Assembly (NCBI RefSeq): GCF_017854565.1
Contig: NZ_JAFMHJ010000008.1
Location: 1-64,000, forward strand
Source of the DNA: Yoonia sp.
GTDB lineage: Bacteria; Pseudomonadota; Alphaproteobacteria; Rhodobacterales; Rhodobacteraceae
Direction of reading: 5' to 3'
DNA length: 64,000 bases
Shown in pieces: positions 17,860-33,538 of this stretch. The notes below the pieces were generated by a model. The model saw only the letters and a program-made list of their open reading frames with translations, was not told the origin of the DNA and did no database searches. Position 1 is the first letter of the stretch; the number at the start of each line of letters is the position of its first letter. The position numbers were made by a program, and so were the translations under genes.

Positions 17860-19215
17860 ATGGACCCGGTCACCTTAGGCCTGATCGCCTTTGCCGTTCT
17901 TATCGCGCTGATCGCCGCGCGGATTCCCATCGGCTATGCGATGATACTCGTCGGCGGCGGCGGCATTGCCCTGCTCAATGGTCCCGGCATCTTGTTGAAC
18001 CAGATGAAGACCCTGGCCTATGGGCAGTTCTCGATCTACGACCTGTCCGTCGTACCGATGTTCATCTTGATGGGCGCACTTTCGTCACGCGCGGGCCTCA
18101 GTACGGCGCTTTTCCGCGCCGCGAACGCATGGCTGGGCTGGATGCGCGGCGGCACGGCGATGGCCGCGATTGCGGCCTGTGCGGGTTTCGGCGCTGTCTG
18201 CGGGTCGTCACTGGCGACCGCATCGACAATGGGCCGGGTCGCCCTGCCAGAGCTGAAACGCTACAACTATTCCGGTGCGCTGGCGACGGGAACGCTGGCC
18301 GCGGGCGGCGTGCTGGGCATCCTGATCCCGCCGTCCGTCGTGCTGATCATCTACGCCATTATCGTCGAGGCGAATATCGTCACCATGTTTGCCGCCGCCC
18401 TGCTGCCCGGCCTGCTGGCGGTGCTGCTATTCGTGCTGACAATCGCAATCTACGTGATGATCTGGCCCCAAGCAGGCCCGCGAGGCGAAGCCACCGACCG
18501 CGCCAAATTCCGCGCTGCCACGCTTGGCGTGATCCCGGTCGTGCTGATCTTTGGCGTGGTGCTGGGCGGTATCTACGCGGGGTTTTACAACCCAACGCCC
18601 GCCGCATCCATCGGCGTGGCGATGGTCTGGGCCTATGGCGCAGCCCGCCGCACGATCAAATGGCCCGAACTGATTGACAGCATTAAGGAAACCGCCGGCA
18701 CCACCGGCATGATCTACCTGATCCTGCTCGGTGCCGAACTGATGAAAATCCTGATGTCCCGGCTTAGCCTGCCACAGGCAACGGCGGAATGGATCCTTGC
18801 CTCCGGTTACGCGCCGATGACGGTCATGGTCCTACTGCTGATCGCCCTGATCCTCTTGGGCTGCCTGATGGACAGCCTGTCAATGATCCTGCTGGTGATC
18901 CCGTTTTTCTGGCCGGTGCTGATTGATCTGAACGGCGGCATCTACCAAGGCGCCGAAGGTGCCGGCTTCGGGATGAGCACCGAAGACCTGAAAATCTGGT
19001 TTGGCATCCTGGCGCTCATCGTGGTGGAACTGGGGCTGATCACGCCCCCTGTGGGGATGAACGTCTTTGTCATCTCGGCGCTGGCCAAGGACACCCCGAT
19101 GATCGAAACCTTCAAGGGCGTGATGCCGTTCTTCATGGCCGAACTTGTGCGGGTCGGCTTGCTGCTCAGCTTTCCGATGATGGCGCTTTGGCTGCCCCGG
19201 CTGCTGGCAGGATGA
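17860..19215 (+). CDS. dctM: TRAP transporter large permease subunit
   Basis: 451 aa with about twelve hydrophobic helices, beginning PVTLGLIAFAVLIALIAAR. The DctM signatures GAVCGSSLATASTMGRVALPELKRYNY (quoted in part: GSSLATASTMG) and LIPPSVVLIIYAI are present, as is the C-terminal LITPPVGMNVFVIS. This subunit carries the transport path. Its stop overlaps the start of the thiamine-diphosphate enzyme in ATGA, implying that the enzyme acts on the imported compound. Confidence 0.94.
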   Translation: MDPVTLGLIAFAVLIALIAARIPIGYAMILVGGGGIALLNGPGILLNQMKTLAYGQFSIYDLSVVPMFILMGALSSRAGLSTALFRAANAWLGWMRGGTAMAAIAACAGFGAVCGSSLATASTMGRVALPELKRYNYSGALATGTLAAGGVLGILIPPSVVLIIYAIIVEANIVTMFAAALLPGLLAVLLFVLTIAIYVMIWPQAGPRGEATDRAKFRAATLGVIPVVLIFGVVLGGIYAGFYNPTPAASIGVAMVWAYGAARRTIKWPELIDSIKETAGTTGMIYLILLGAELMKILMSRLSLPQATAEWILASGYAPMTVMVLLLIALILLGCLMDSLSMILLVIPFFWPVLIDLNGGIYQGAEGAGFGMSTEDLKIWFGILALIVVELGLITPPVGMNVFVISALAKDTPMIETFKGVMPFFMAELVRVGLLLSFPMMALWLPRLLAG

Positions 19216-20921
19216 CCGCCATGGGACCTGAAAAAGTCACGGCAGGCGGGGCGATCTTCCCCCGCCTCCAAGCGCTGGGTATCGACTATGTTTTCGTCAA
19301 CTCCGGCACGGATTTCCCCCCCATCATCGAAGGACTGGCCCAAGCCGCCCAGACCGATCATCCCCTGCCGCAGGCGGTTGTCGTCCCCCATGAACATGCC
19401 GCCATGGGGATGGCGCATGGTTACTACCTGATGTCGGGCCGTGCGCAGGCGGTTTTGCTGCACACCAACGTCGGGCTGGCCAACGGGGCCATCGGCGCAT
19501 TGAACGCGGCCTGCGACCATGTGCCGATGCTGCTGATGTCCGGGCGCACACCGGCGACGGAACAGGACCGCTTTGGCGCCCGCACCGTGCCTATCGGCTG
19601 GGGTCAGGAAATGCGTGACCAGACCGCGCTGGTCCGTGAAGCGTGCAAATGGGATTATGAACTGCGGTTCCCCGAACAGATCGCGCCCATGCTGGACCGC
19701 GGATTTGCCATCGCCAATTCGACACCCAAAGGTCCGGTCTACCTGAACCTGCCCCGCGAAGTGCTGTGCGAAGAAGTCCCCGCCGGCACCCTTGGTGCCG
19801 CACCCATGCTTGCGCCGGTCGCAATCGCCCCGGACGAAAACGCCATCACGGCTGCGGCGAACCTGCTGGCCGACGCCAAGCGCCCGCTGATCATCGCCCA
19901 GCGCGGCGCGGGCAACGCACGGACCTTTGCCGCCTTTGGTGATTTCGTCGCGCGCCACGGCATTGCGGTCAGCAGCTGGTGGGCGACGCATCTGGCGCTT
20001 GCCACCGACCATCCCTGCCACATCGGACAGGACCCCGGTGCCGCAATGGCCGATGCAGATGTCGTGATCGTTCTGGATTGTCTGGCCCCATGGTGGCCCG
20101 ATAAACACAAACTGCACCCCGACGCCAAGGTCATCCACATCGGCCCCGATCCATTATTCAGCCGGACGCCGACGCGCGGCTTTCGGTGTGATCTGGCGAT
20201 TGCGGGCGAAACGGACGTGACGCTTGGCCGCCTGATGCAGGCCACCGATCAGCACGGCACCGACCCCGGCCTTGCTGCCCGGCGACACCAAAGCGTCCGC
20301 GCACTGCACGACCGCTATTGCGCCGATATGGACCACCTGACCGCACCCCGGCCTGACGGTGCCCTGACCAAGGCGCGGGTCAGCCAACTGCTGGGATCGG
20401 CGCTTGCCGGGACGCCCTCGACAGTCTTTTCGGAACTGGGGACGATGCTTGGCCCATTGCCGCGCCAAGACCACCAATCATGGTTTCAGGAACCACATTC
20501 CGGCGGCTTGGGCTGGTCGTTTCCCGCCGCGATGGGGGCCAAACTTGCCAGCCCCGACCGCACCATCATCGCCACCATGGGCGACGGGTCGTATATGTTC
20601 GCCAACCCGACCGCCTGCCACCAAATCGCCGAGGCCCTGGGTCTCGCCATCGTGATTATCGTGCTGAACAATGCCGAATGGGGGGCCGTCCGGCAATCTG
20701 TCAAAGGGATGTATCCAAACGGCAGCGCGGCGCGGGCCAATACCATGCCACTGACCGATCTTGCCCCGTCCCCGGACTTTACCAAGACAGCGCAGGCAAG
20801 CCGCGCCTGGGCGGTTTGCGTATCCGACGAAACCGGCCTGATCACCGCATTGACCGACGCCCTTGCGCAGACCACGGCGGGGCGGGTGGCCCTGATCGAA
20901 GCCCGAATTTTGCCGGACTGA
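19212..20921 (+). CDS. Thiamine-diphosphate-dependent enzyme, acetolactate-synthase/benzoylformate-decarboxylase superfamily
   Basis: 569 aa from ATG 19212 (MTAMGPEKV), which overlaps the dctM stop. Three-domain layout: an N-terminal Pyr domain with the catalytic Glu in VVVPHEHAAMG, a central domain, and a C-terminal PP domain with the diphosphate motif GDGSYMF...NN. It should form or break C-C bonds at a 2-keto acid, but it lacks neighbours typical of branched amino-acid synthesis (no ilvH), so it is probably catabolic. Translational coupling to dctM suggests its substrate is related to the TRAP solute. A GTAC-rich repeat begins right after the stop. Confidence 0.87.
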   Translation: MTAMGPEKVTAGGAIFPRLQALGIDYVFVNSGTDFPPIIEGLAQAAQTDHPLPQAVVVPHEHAAMGMAHGYYLMSGRAQAVLLHTNVGLANGAIGALNAACDHVPMLLMSGRTPATEQDRFGARTVPIGWGQEMRDQTALVREACKWDYELRFPEQIAPMLDRGFAIANSTPKGPVYLNLPREVLCEEVPAGTLGAAPMLAPVAIAPDENAITAAANLLADAKRPLIIAQRGAGNARTFAAFGDFVARHGIAVSSWWATHLALATDHPCHIGQDPGAAMADADVVIVLDCLAPWWPDKHKLHPDAKVIHIGPDPLFSRTPTRGFRCDLAIAGETDVTLGRLMQATDQHGTDPGLAARRHQSVRALHDRYCADMDHLTAPRPDGALTKARVSQLLGSALAGTPSTVFSELGTMLGPLPRQDHQSWFQEPHSGGLGWSFPAAMGAKLASPDRTIIATMGDGSYMFANPTACHQIAEALGLAIVIIVLNNAEWGAVRQSVKGMYPNGSAARANTMPLTDLAPSPDFTKTAQASRAWAVCVSDETGLITALTDALAQTTAGRVALIEARILPD

Positions 20922-20922
20922 T

Positions 20923-20965
20923 GTGTACGTACGCTGGATGTACAGGGTCTGTACGCGGTCTTGCA
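20923..20965. repeat. GTAC-phased intergenic element, copy 1
   Basis: Begins 1 bp after the preceding stop codon and carries GTAC at offsets 4, 11 and 11 bp apart (GTGTACGTACGC, then ATGTACAGGGTCTGTACGCG). The reverse complement of copy 2 (32779-32820) matches it at about 34 of 43 positions. Lies between the convergent thiamine-diphosphate enzyme and ugd. Function unknown. Confidence 0.7.
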
Positions 20966-20993
20966 GTTAATTTACCGCGACCCGCCCGGCGGT

Positions 20994-22316
20994 TCAGCTG
21001 GCCGACCGCTGCGCCCGCCCGATGGACGCATAGGCCTTGAACCCGGCTTTCAGCACGTCGTCAGGCGAATAAATATTGCGCAAGTCAGCCATCAGCGGCG
21101 TTCGCATACTGCCTGCCAAACGCGTCAGATCAAGCGCACGGAATTCATTCCACGCCGTCAGCAGAACCAACAAATCCGCCCCCTCCGCCGCGTCATATGC
21201 ATTTGCAACCCACGTCACACCCGGCAATAGCGCCTCGCCCTCGGCTTTGCCATGCGGGTCCGTTACCCGCACAGTCGCGCCGCCGCCAAGCAATGCAGGC
21301 ACAATCGTCAGCGCCGGGGATTCGCGCATGTCGTCGGTATTGGGTTTGAATGTGGCACCCAGAACCGCCACCGTCTTGCCGGCAAAGCTGTCGTCGCAAA
21401 GATCACGCAGCTTTTCAATCATCCGCCGTTTGATTTGCTCATTCACCTCGATCACGGTTTCCACGATCCGCATGGGCACGCCATGCTCTTGCCCGATACG
21501 GGCCAAAGCCTTGGTATCTTTGGGAAAACAGGACCCGCCAAAACCCGGGCCTGCGTGCAGAAACTTGTTCCCGATCCGACCGTCATAGCCAATACCCTTT
21601 GCCACCTCTTTGACATCCGCGCCGGTCCGTTCGCACAGGGAGGCGATTTCGTTGATAAAGGTGACCTTGGTCGCCAGAAATGCGTTGGCGGCGTATTTGA
21701 TCATTTCTGCGCTTTCGAGATCGGTCCTGACGATGGGAAAATCACGCAAGAAAAGCGGGCGGTAGATGGCTGCCATCACAGCCGCCGCGCGGTCGGTTTG
21801 AACACCGACAATAATGCGGTCCGGGCGCATGAAATCATCAATGGCAGCACCTTCGCGCAGGAATTCCGGGTTGGATGCCACGTCAAAGTCCAAATTTGGA
21901 TTGGCCGCTTTGATCACCTCGGCCACCTTGCGATTGGTGCCGACGGGAACGGTTGATTTCGTAACGACGACAACATAGTCAGTGGCCGCCCGCGCGATTT
22001 CTTGCGCCGCAGCAAGCACATAAGACACGTCCGCGTGGCCATCACCACGGCGGGTCGGCGTCCCAACCGCTATAAAAACAGCCTCGGCCCCAGCGATGGC
22101 AGTCGGCAGATCACGGGTAAAGGTCAGACGCCCCGCGGCCGTGTTACGGGCCAGAAGCTCATCAAGGCCCGGCTCAAAAATCGGGATATCGCCGCGTTCG
22201 AGCATATCAATCTTGCGCTGATCCTTGTCCACGCAAACGATATCGTGGCCAAAATCAGCAAAACATACCCCCGACACAAGCCCGACATATCCAGTTCCGA
22301 TAACCGCGATTTTCAT
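20994..22316 (-). CDS. ugd: UDP-glucose 6-dehydrogenase
   Basis: 440 aa. N-terminal Rossmann motif IGTGYVGLVSG, catalytic cysteine loop GPGFGGSCFPKD, and the C-terminal UDP-binding domain with GATFKPNTDDMRESP. Oxidises UDP-glucose twice to UDP-glucuronate for exopolysaccharide or envelope glycans. It lies downstream of ppsR on the same strand, with a 116-bp gap, so it probably has its own promoter. Nothing in the sequence connects it to photosynthesis. It could also act on a related UDP-sugar. Confidence 0.95.
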   Translation of the reverse strand: MKIAVIGTGYVGLVSGVCFADFGHDIVCVDKDQRKIDMLERGDIPIFEPGLDELLARNTAAGRLTFTRDLPTAIAGAEAVFIAVGTPTRRGDGHADVSYVLAAAQEIARAATDYVVVVTKSTVPVGTNRKVAEVIKAANPNLDFDVASNPEFLREGAAIDDFMRPDRIIVGVQTDRAAAVMAAIYRPLFLRDFPIVRTDLESAEMIKYAANAFLATKVTFINEIASLCERTGADVKEVAKGIGYDGRIGNKFLHAGPGFGGSCFPKDTKALARIGQEHGVPMRIVETVIEVNEQIKRRMIEKLRDLCDDSFAGKTVAVLGATFKPNTDDMRESPALTIVPALLGGGATVRVTDPHGKAEGEALLPGVTWVANAYDAAEGADLLVLLTAWNEFRALDLTRLAGSMRTPLMADLRNIYSPDDVLKAGFKAYASIGRAQRSAS

Positions 22317-22432
22317 GATATTTCCTTGGCTATGATACCCAAGCCTTGTGCCATGTTGGACCGGTCAGGCAAAGGGGGTCAGAATTACGTTTGCATCCGG
22401 CCAAGATGCGGCAGGGGCGCGCCCGGCATTGC

Positions 22433-23860
22433 CTAGCTATTGTCACCACCATCACGACTAAGCAGGTCAAACTTGCGCAATTTGACATAAAGCGACTGCC
22501 GCGAAAGGCCCAGCATCTCGGCTGCGGCGACACGGTTGTTCATCGTCAGCTTGACCGCCGTTTCGATACACATTTTTTCGACCACATCGGTCGTTTCGGC
22601 GACAATGTCCTTTAGCGTTGCACTGCCGACAAGTTCGACAACAGAACGCATGTTTTCGTCGCTTGTCGGGCTAACCGTCGTGCGGCTGGCATCGGCATGG
22701 CTGGCATCGCGCATCACAAAGGCAAAAACCGCGTGAAGACCCGCATGAAGCTTTGTCACCGATATTTCAACCGCACGTGGGCTGCCATATTCGCCAGCGA
22801 TCTTGGTGGCGTACATGCGCATCCGCCCGGCGCGGGTTGCGTTGTCGATCATCACCTTCAGGTCGATGCTACCGCGCTGCAGATAGTCCGCAAGATTACG
22901 CCCGCGCAGGTTAATGTCATGCGCAATATCAATCAATTCAAGGAACGAATCATTGGCCGACAAAAGATCGCCGGCGTCCGACGCAAAGACAATCGCATCA
23001 GGGCTGCTGAGGTAGAAATCATGCGTGGTGCGTGTGAGATCATCGGGTTTTGCATCACTGTCGCCCGTGCGCGCAAGCCGACACAGCAATATCCGTTCAC
23101 CCGCCGCCCGAAACAAGGTCGGCATGATATTCACAGCATGACCGCTGCCGCGGAGTTCACTTTTTGTAGCACTGTTTTTGGCGCAAATCGCCTGTGCCGC
23201 GAGGCCATCAACCAGATCACCACGCCTTCGCCCGTCAAAGCAGCTCGCAAATGGGTGGCCGACAAGGCTTTCGCGCGGCTGGTCAAGCAAGGATACCGCC
23301 GCTGGATTCGCTTCTGTTATTTCACCGGTTTGGACCGACACGAACATGACCGCCTCGGATGTGCTTTCCATCAGAACCCGAAACCGCGTGTCATATTCAC
23401 GCTGCATTTCATAGTCGCGTTCAAGCGCCAATTGCGCTTTGACCAATTGCTGCTGCATCTCAGCGATGGGGCGCAGGTCGCGCCCCAGCAACAGGATCGC
23501 GCCATCTGGCCCGATGCGGTGGAAGCTATAGCGCACAGGGAATTCCCAGCATCCGACTTCATCGGAATGGTTCAGCTCGACGGGGCGGACACTGGCTTGA
23601 CCGGACAAAAATGCGGCCAGCCTGCTTTCAAACTTTGGGACGCTTTCAATTGTCAGCGCGCTGCGGATATCCTTGTTTTCCCAATGCTCCAGCTTGCGAA
23701 ACGTCTCGTGGGCGGGGTTGGCAAGAACCGACAAAACGGTCCCGCTATCCGAAATGACGATGCTAAGGTCGGCCACCTCAGAAATGATATCGCCCAGAAT
23801 CTCGGGTGCGATAAGGGGAATAGCGCCGCTATTCCAATATTTCGTCCCGCGCGACGTCAT
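22433..23860 (-). CDS. ppsR: Photosynthesis gene repressor PpsR (CrtJ)
   Basis: 475 aa. Three PAS-like units (about 20-130, 155-265, 280-390) with a coiled Q-linker (EMQQQLVKAQLALERDYEMQ) precede a Fis-type helix-turn-helix at the C-terminus (NRVAAAEMLGLSRQSLYVKL). Known for the family: binds TGT-N12-ACA and represses bch, crt and puc genes in air. Cys431, just before the HTH, and Cys260 occupy places equivalent to the two redox cysteines described in Rhodobacter PpsR/CrtJ (positional estimate). It is 35 bp downstream of aerR. Four matching operator boxes occur in this window. Confidence 0.96.
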   Translation of the reverse strand: MTSRGTKYWNSGAIPLIAPEILGDIISEVADLSIVISDSGTVLSVLANPAHETFRKLEHWENKDIRSALTIESVPKFESRLAAFLSGQASVRPVELNHSDEVGCWEFPVRYSFHRIGPDGAILLLGRDLRPIAEMQQQLVKAQLALERDYEMQREYDTRFRVLMESTSEAVMFVSVQTGEITEANPAAVSLLDQPRESLVGHPFASCFDGRRRGDLVDGLAAQAICAKNSATKSELRGSGHAVNIMPTLFRAAGERILLCRLARTGDSDAKPDDLTRTTHDFYLSSPDAIVFASDAGDLLSANDSFLELIDIAHDINLRGRNLADYLQRGSIDLKVMIDNATRAGRMRMYATKIAGEYGSPRAVEISVTKLHAGLHAVFAFVMRDASHADASRTTVSPTSDENMRSVVELVGSATLKDIVAETTDVVEKMCIETAVKLTMNNRVAAAEMLGLSRQSLYVKLRKFDLLSRDGGDNS

Positions 23861-23895
23861 CGCAAGGGTGCCCCAGATGGTCCCGTTCCCACTAT

Positions 23896-24693
23896 TTAAG
23901 CCCTGCGCATCATAGTCGCGTCATCACGCGAATGTGTTCCCAGACCACAAAGTCGTATGGCCTCGGCTGATTGTGTAGTCGCATAGTCGGCGCCCGTAAA
24001 CGCGATAATGCTCTGGTCAGTTTCGACGGCGAGCAGCGACCCGCCAATAACGACCGGAGGTGATTGATCTGTTGCCGTCTTCACAACACCAACCAGCCGC
24101 CGCAGTGCTTCCCACGTTTCGCAAGGCGCGGCGGATATGAATACCGCATGAAATTTGGTCCGCTGCATCCGGCAGGTCACATCTTCGGGGTTGGCTCCCA
24201 ACACGACCCGCACCGAAAATCCTTTGCGGCGCAATTGCCCCGCAAGAACCATTGCGCCCAGCGTGTGATGCACATCGTGCGGCACGACCAACATGATCGA
24301 CGGTGCGCCTGCGTCAGCAGAGCTGTCACCAGCCCAGCTTGGGCCGAGATCACGCAGCATGGCCTGAAGGCGCGATACGCCGATGGTGACGCTGGCAAAT
24401 CCCAGCGCGTCCCGGGACCATGCGTCGCCCATGCGCCGCGCAAGTTCCGGAATATAGAAATCGGCAATATCCTCGGGGCAGGTTCCGGCCGACACCGCCT
24501 CGCGAATGGCAACCGCGCATGCCGCGGATTGCGCGCTGAGCGCTGCGTCGTGCAGCTTTTTCATGATGTCAGGGTCAAGACGACACCGGGCACCGTCCGC
24601 CAATGCGACGGCAACTGGCGCTGCTGATCTGACGATCTGGCACATAGGCGCATCCAATTGCGCCCAGACCTCTATGCTCCGGCGGTCGGCCAT
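23896..24693 (-). CDS. ppaA: B12-binding antirepressor PpaA/AerR
   Basis: 265 aa from ATG 24693 (MADRRSIEVW), preferred because of an AAAGGG site; the ORF-track start at 24804 would reach into the promoter. The C-terminal half is a cobalamin-binding-like domain with the motif VPHDVHHTLGAMVLAGQL. A His here (H142/H143) sits where AerR of Rhodobacter capsulatus ligates cobalt. The family senses light through adenosyl-B12 and modulates PpsR/CrtJ. It is divergent from bchF, with two PpsR boxes in between, and upstream of ppsR in the same unit. Confidence 0.92.
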   Translation of the reverse strand: MADRRSIEVWAQLDAPMCQIVRSAAPVAVALADGARCRLDPDIMKKLHDAALSAQSAACAVAIREAVSAGTCPEDIADFYIPELARRMGDAWSRDALGFASVTIGVSRLQAMLRDLGPSWAGDSSADAGAPSIMLVVPHDVHHTLGAMVLAGQLRRKGFSVRVVLGANPEDVTCRMQRTKFHAVFISAAPCETWEALRRLVGVVKTATDQSPPVVIGGSLLAVETDQSIIAFTGADYATTQSAEAIRLCGLGTHSRDDATMMRRA

Positions 24694-24773
24694 CCACGCA
24701 CCCTTTGGCTGAATCTGCGTATTTGGGCTGCAATTGCAGCAATATCTCACATTGTCCTTTGCGACAGAATAAA

Positions 24774-24791
24774 TGTCAAAGAAAATTGACA
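24774..24791. promoter_or_regulatory. PpsR/CrtJ box, aerR-proximal
   Basis: TGTCAAAGAAAATTGACA, an exact TGT-N12-ACA palindrome with extended TGTCA/TGACA arms. It lies 81 bp upstream of the aerR start. Consensus is from Rhodobacter work; the match is direct. Confidence 0.75.
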
Positions 24792-24814
24792 CATTGATCG
24801 CCATAGGCCTCCAG

Positions 24815-24837
24815 TTTTACATTAGTACACTGTAAAA
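24815..24837. promoter_or_regulatory. TTTTACA/TGTAAAA dyad in the aerR-bchF promoter region
   Basis: TTTTAC and GTAAAA arms flank an ACATTAGTACACT-like centre between the two PpsR boxes. It does not fit TGT-N12-ACA or the FNR consensus. It may be another operator or part of the divergent promoters; no assignment is made. Confidence 0.35.
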
Positions 24838-24897
24838 TAAGCATAATTTTGCGTATTTGGACCTGTTGGCCGCTGGCAGATTTAGCGCACACCAATG

Positions 24898-24915
24898 TGT
24901 AAGTTAAAGTTGACA
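24898..24915. promoter_or_regulatory. PpsR/CrtJ box, bchF-proximal
   Basis: TGTAAGTTAAAGTTGACA, TGT-N12-ACA, 54 bp upstream of the bchF ATG. Its centre is 124 bp from the aerR-proximal box, which would allow cooperative or looped repressor binding across the divergent region. Confidence 0.75.
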
Positions 24916-24969
24916 CATGCCTATATTGCCCCCTAGTCTTAACCCACACGACTGTCAGAGGGCGTTTTC

Positions 24970-32778
<7,809 letters not shown>

Positions 32779-32820
32779 TGCACAACGCGTACAGACCCCG
32801 TACGGACCGCGTACGTACAC
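32779..32820. repeat. GTAC-phased intergenic element, copy 2
   Basis: Starts at the base after the bchL stop. GCGTACAGACCCCGTACGGACC followed by GCGTACGTACAC (GTAC spacing 11, 11, 4) is the reverse-orientation partner of 20923-20965. It fills most of the 67-bp bchL-bchM gap, so it is transcribed within the superoperon. Confidence 0.7.
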
Positions 32821-32845
32821 CTACCCTGCGTGGGGGCCGTTTGGG

Positions 32846-33538
32846 ATGACCAACTATGCCGCCACACGTGACCGGGTCGAACACTACTTTGACCGTTCCG
32901 CCACCAAGGTCTGGGAGCGGCTGACGTCAGACGCGCCGGTGTCGGGTATCCGTGCCACGGTGCGTGCGGGTCGCGACCGGATGCGGGCGCTGATGCTGGC
33001 CCAACTGCCCGATGATCTGCGCGGCGCGCGGATTTTGGATGCGGGTTGCGGCACCGGGGCGATGGCGGTGGAACTGGCCCGGCGCGGGGCAGATGTTGTC
33101 GCGGTCGATATCTCGCCTGCTTTGGTCGATATCGCACAAAAGCGGATGCCGACCGGCATGCCCGGTGCGATTGAATGGATCGCGGGTGACATGCTCGAGG
33201 CGACCAGTGGTCGGTTCGACCACGCGCTGGCGATGGATTCGTTGATCTATTACAGCGCGCCGGATATTGCCGCGCTGCTGGGCCGTGCCGTCATGCGGGT
33301 CGATGGCAAATTCATCTTTACCCTGCCGCCACGGACACCCGCGCTGATGGCGATGTGGCGTATTGGCAAGCTGTTTCCACGGGCCGACCGCAGCCCCGTC
33401 ATGATCCCGCAATCCACCGCCGGTGTCGCCAATGCCCTGCGGACCGCAGGTGTCAAAGGCAACCTGCGCGAGGTCGATCGGATCAAGTCAGGTTTCTATT
33501 TTTCAAGCGCACTGGTGTTTGAGGGAGCGTCCAGATGA
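32846..33538 (+). CDS. bchM: Magnesium-protoporphyrin IX methyltransferase
   Basis: 230 aa from ATG 32846 (MTNYAATRDRVEHYF), with a GGGGG site; the earlier ORF start overlaps bchL and is rejected. SAM-binding motif ILDAGCGTGAMAVELARRG and DISPALVDIA. Methylates the C13 propionate of Mg-protoporphyrin, the step between Mg-chelatase and the AcsF cyclase. Its stop overlaps the lhaA start in ATGA. Confidence 0.96.
   Translation: MTNYAATRDRVEHYFDRSATKVWERLTSDAPVSGIRATVRAGRDRMRALMLAQLPDDLRGARILDAGCGTGAMAVELARRGADVVAVDISPALVDIAQKRMPTGMPGAIEWIAGDMLEATSGRFDHALAMDSLIYYSAPDIAALLGRAVMRVDGKFIFTLPPRTPALMAMWRIGKLFPRADRSPVMIPQSTAGVANALRTAGVKGNLREVDRIKSGFYFSSALVFEGASR

Noticed and set aside
18942-20138. 398-aa minus-strand ORF opposite dctM and the TPP enzyme
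   Set aside because: Antisense shadow of coding sequence with no recognisable motif.
22697-23899. 400-aa plus-strand ORF opposite ppsR
   Set aside because: The minus-strand PpsR reading has PAS and HTH motifs; the plus-strand translation is low in recognisable structure.
24753-24766. TGTCCTTTGCGACA as a third PpsR box
   Set aside because: Spacer is 8 bp, not 12 or 11; it does not fit the operator consensus.
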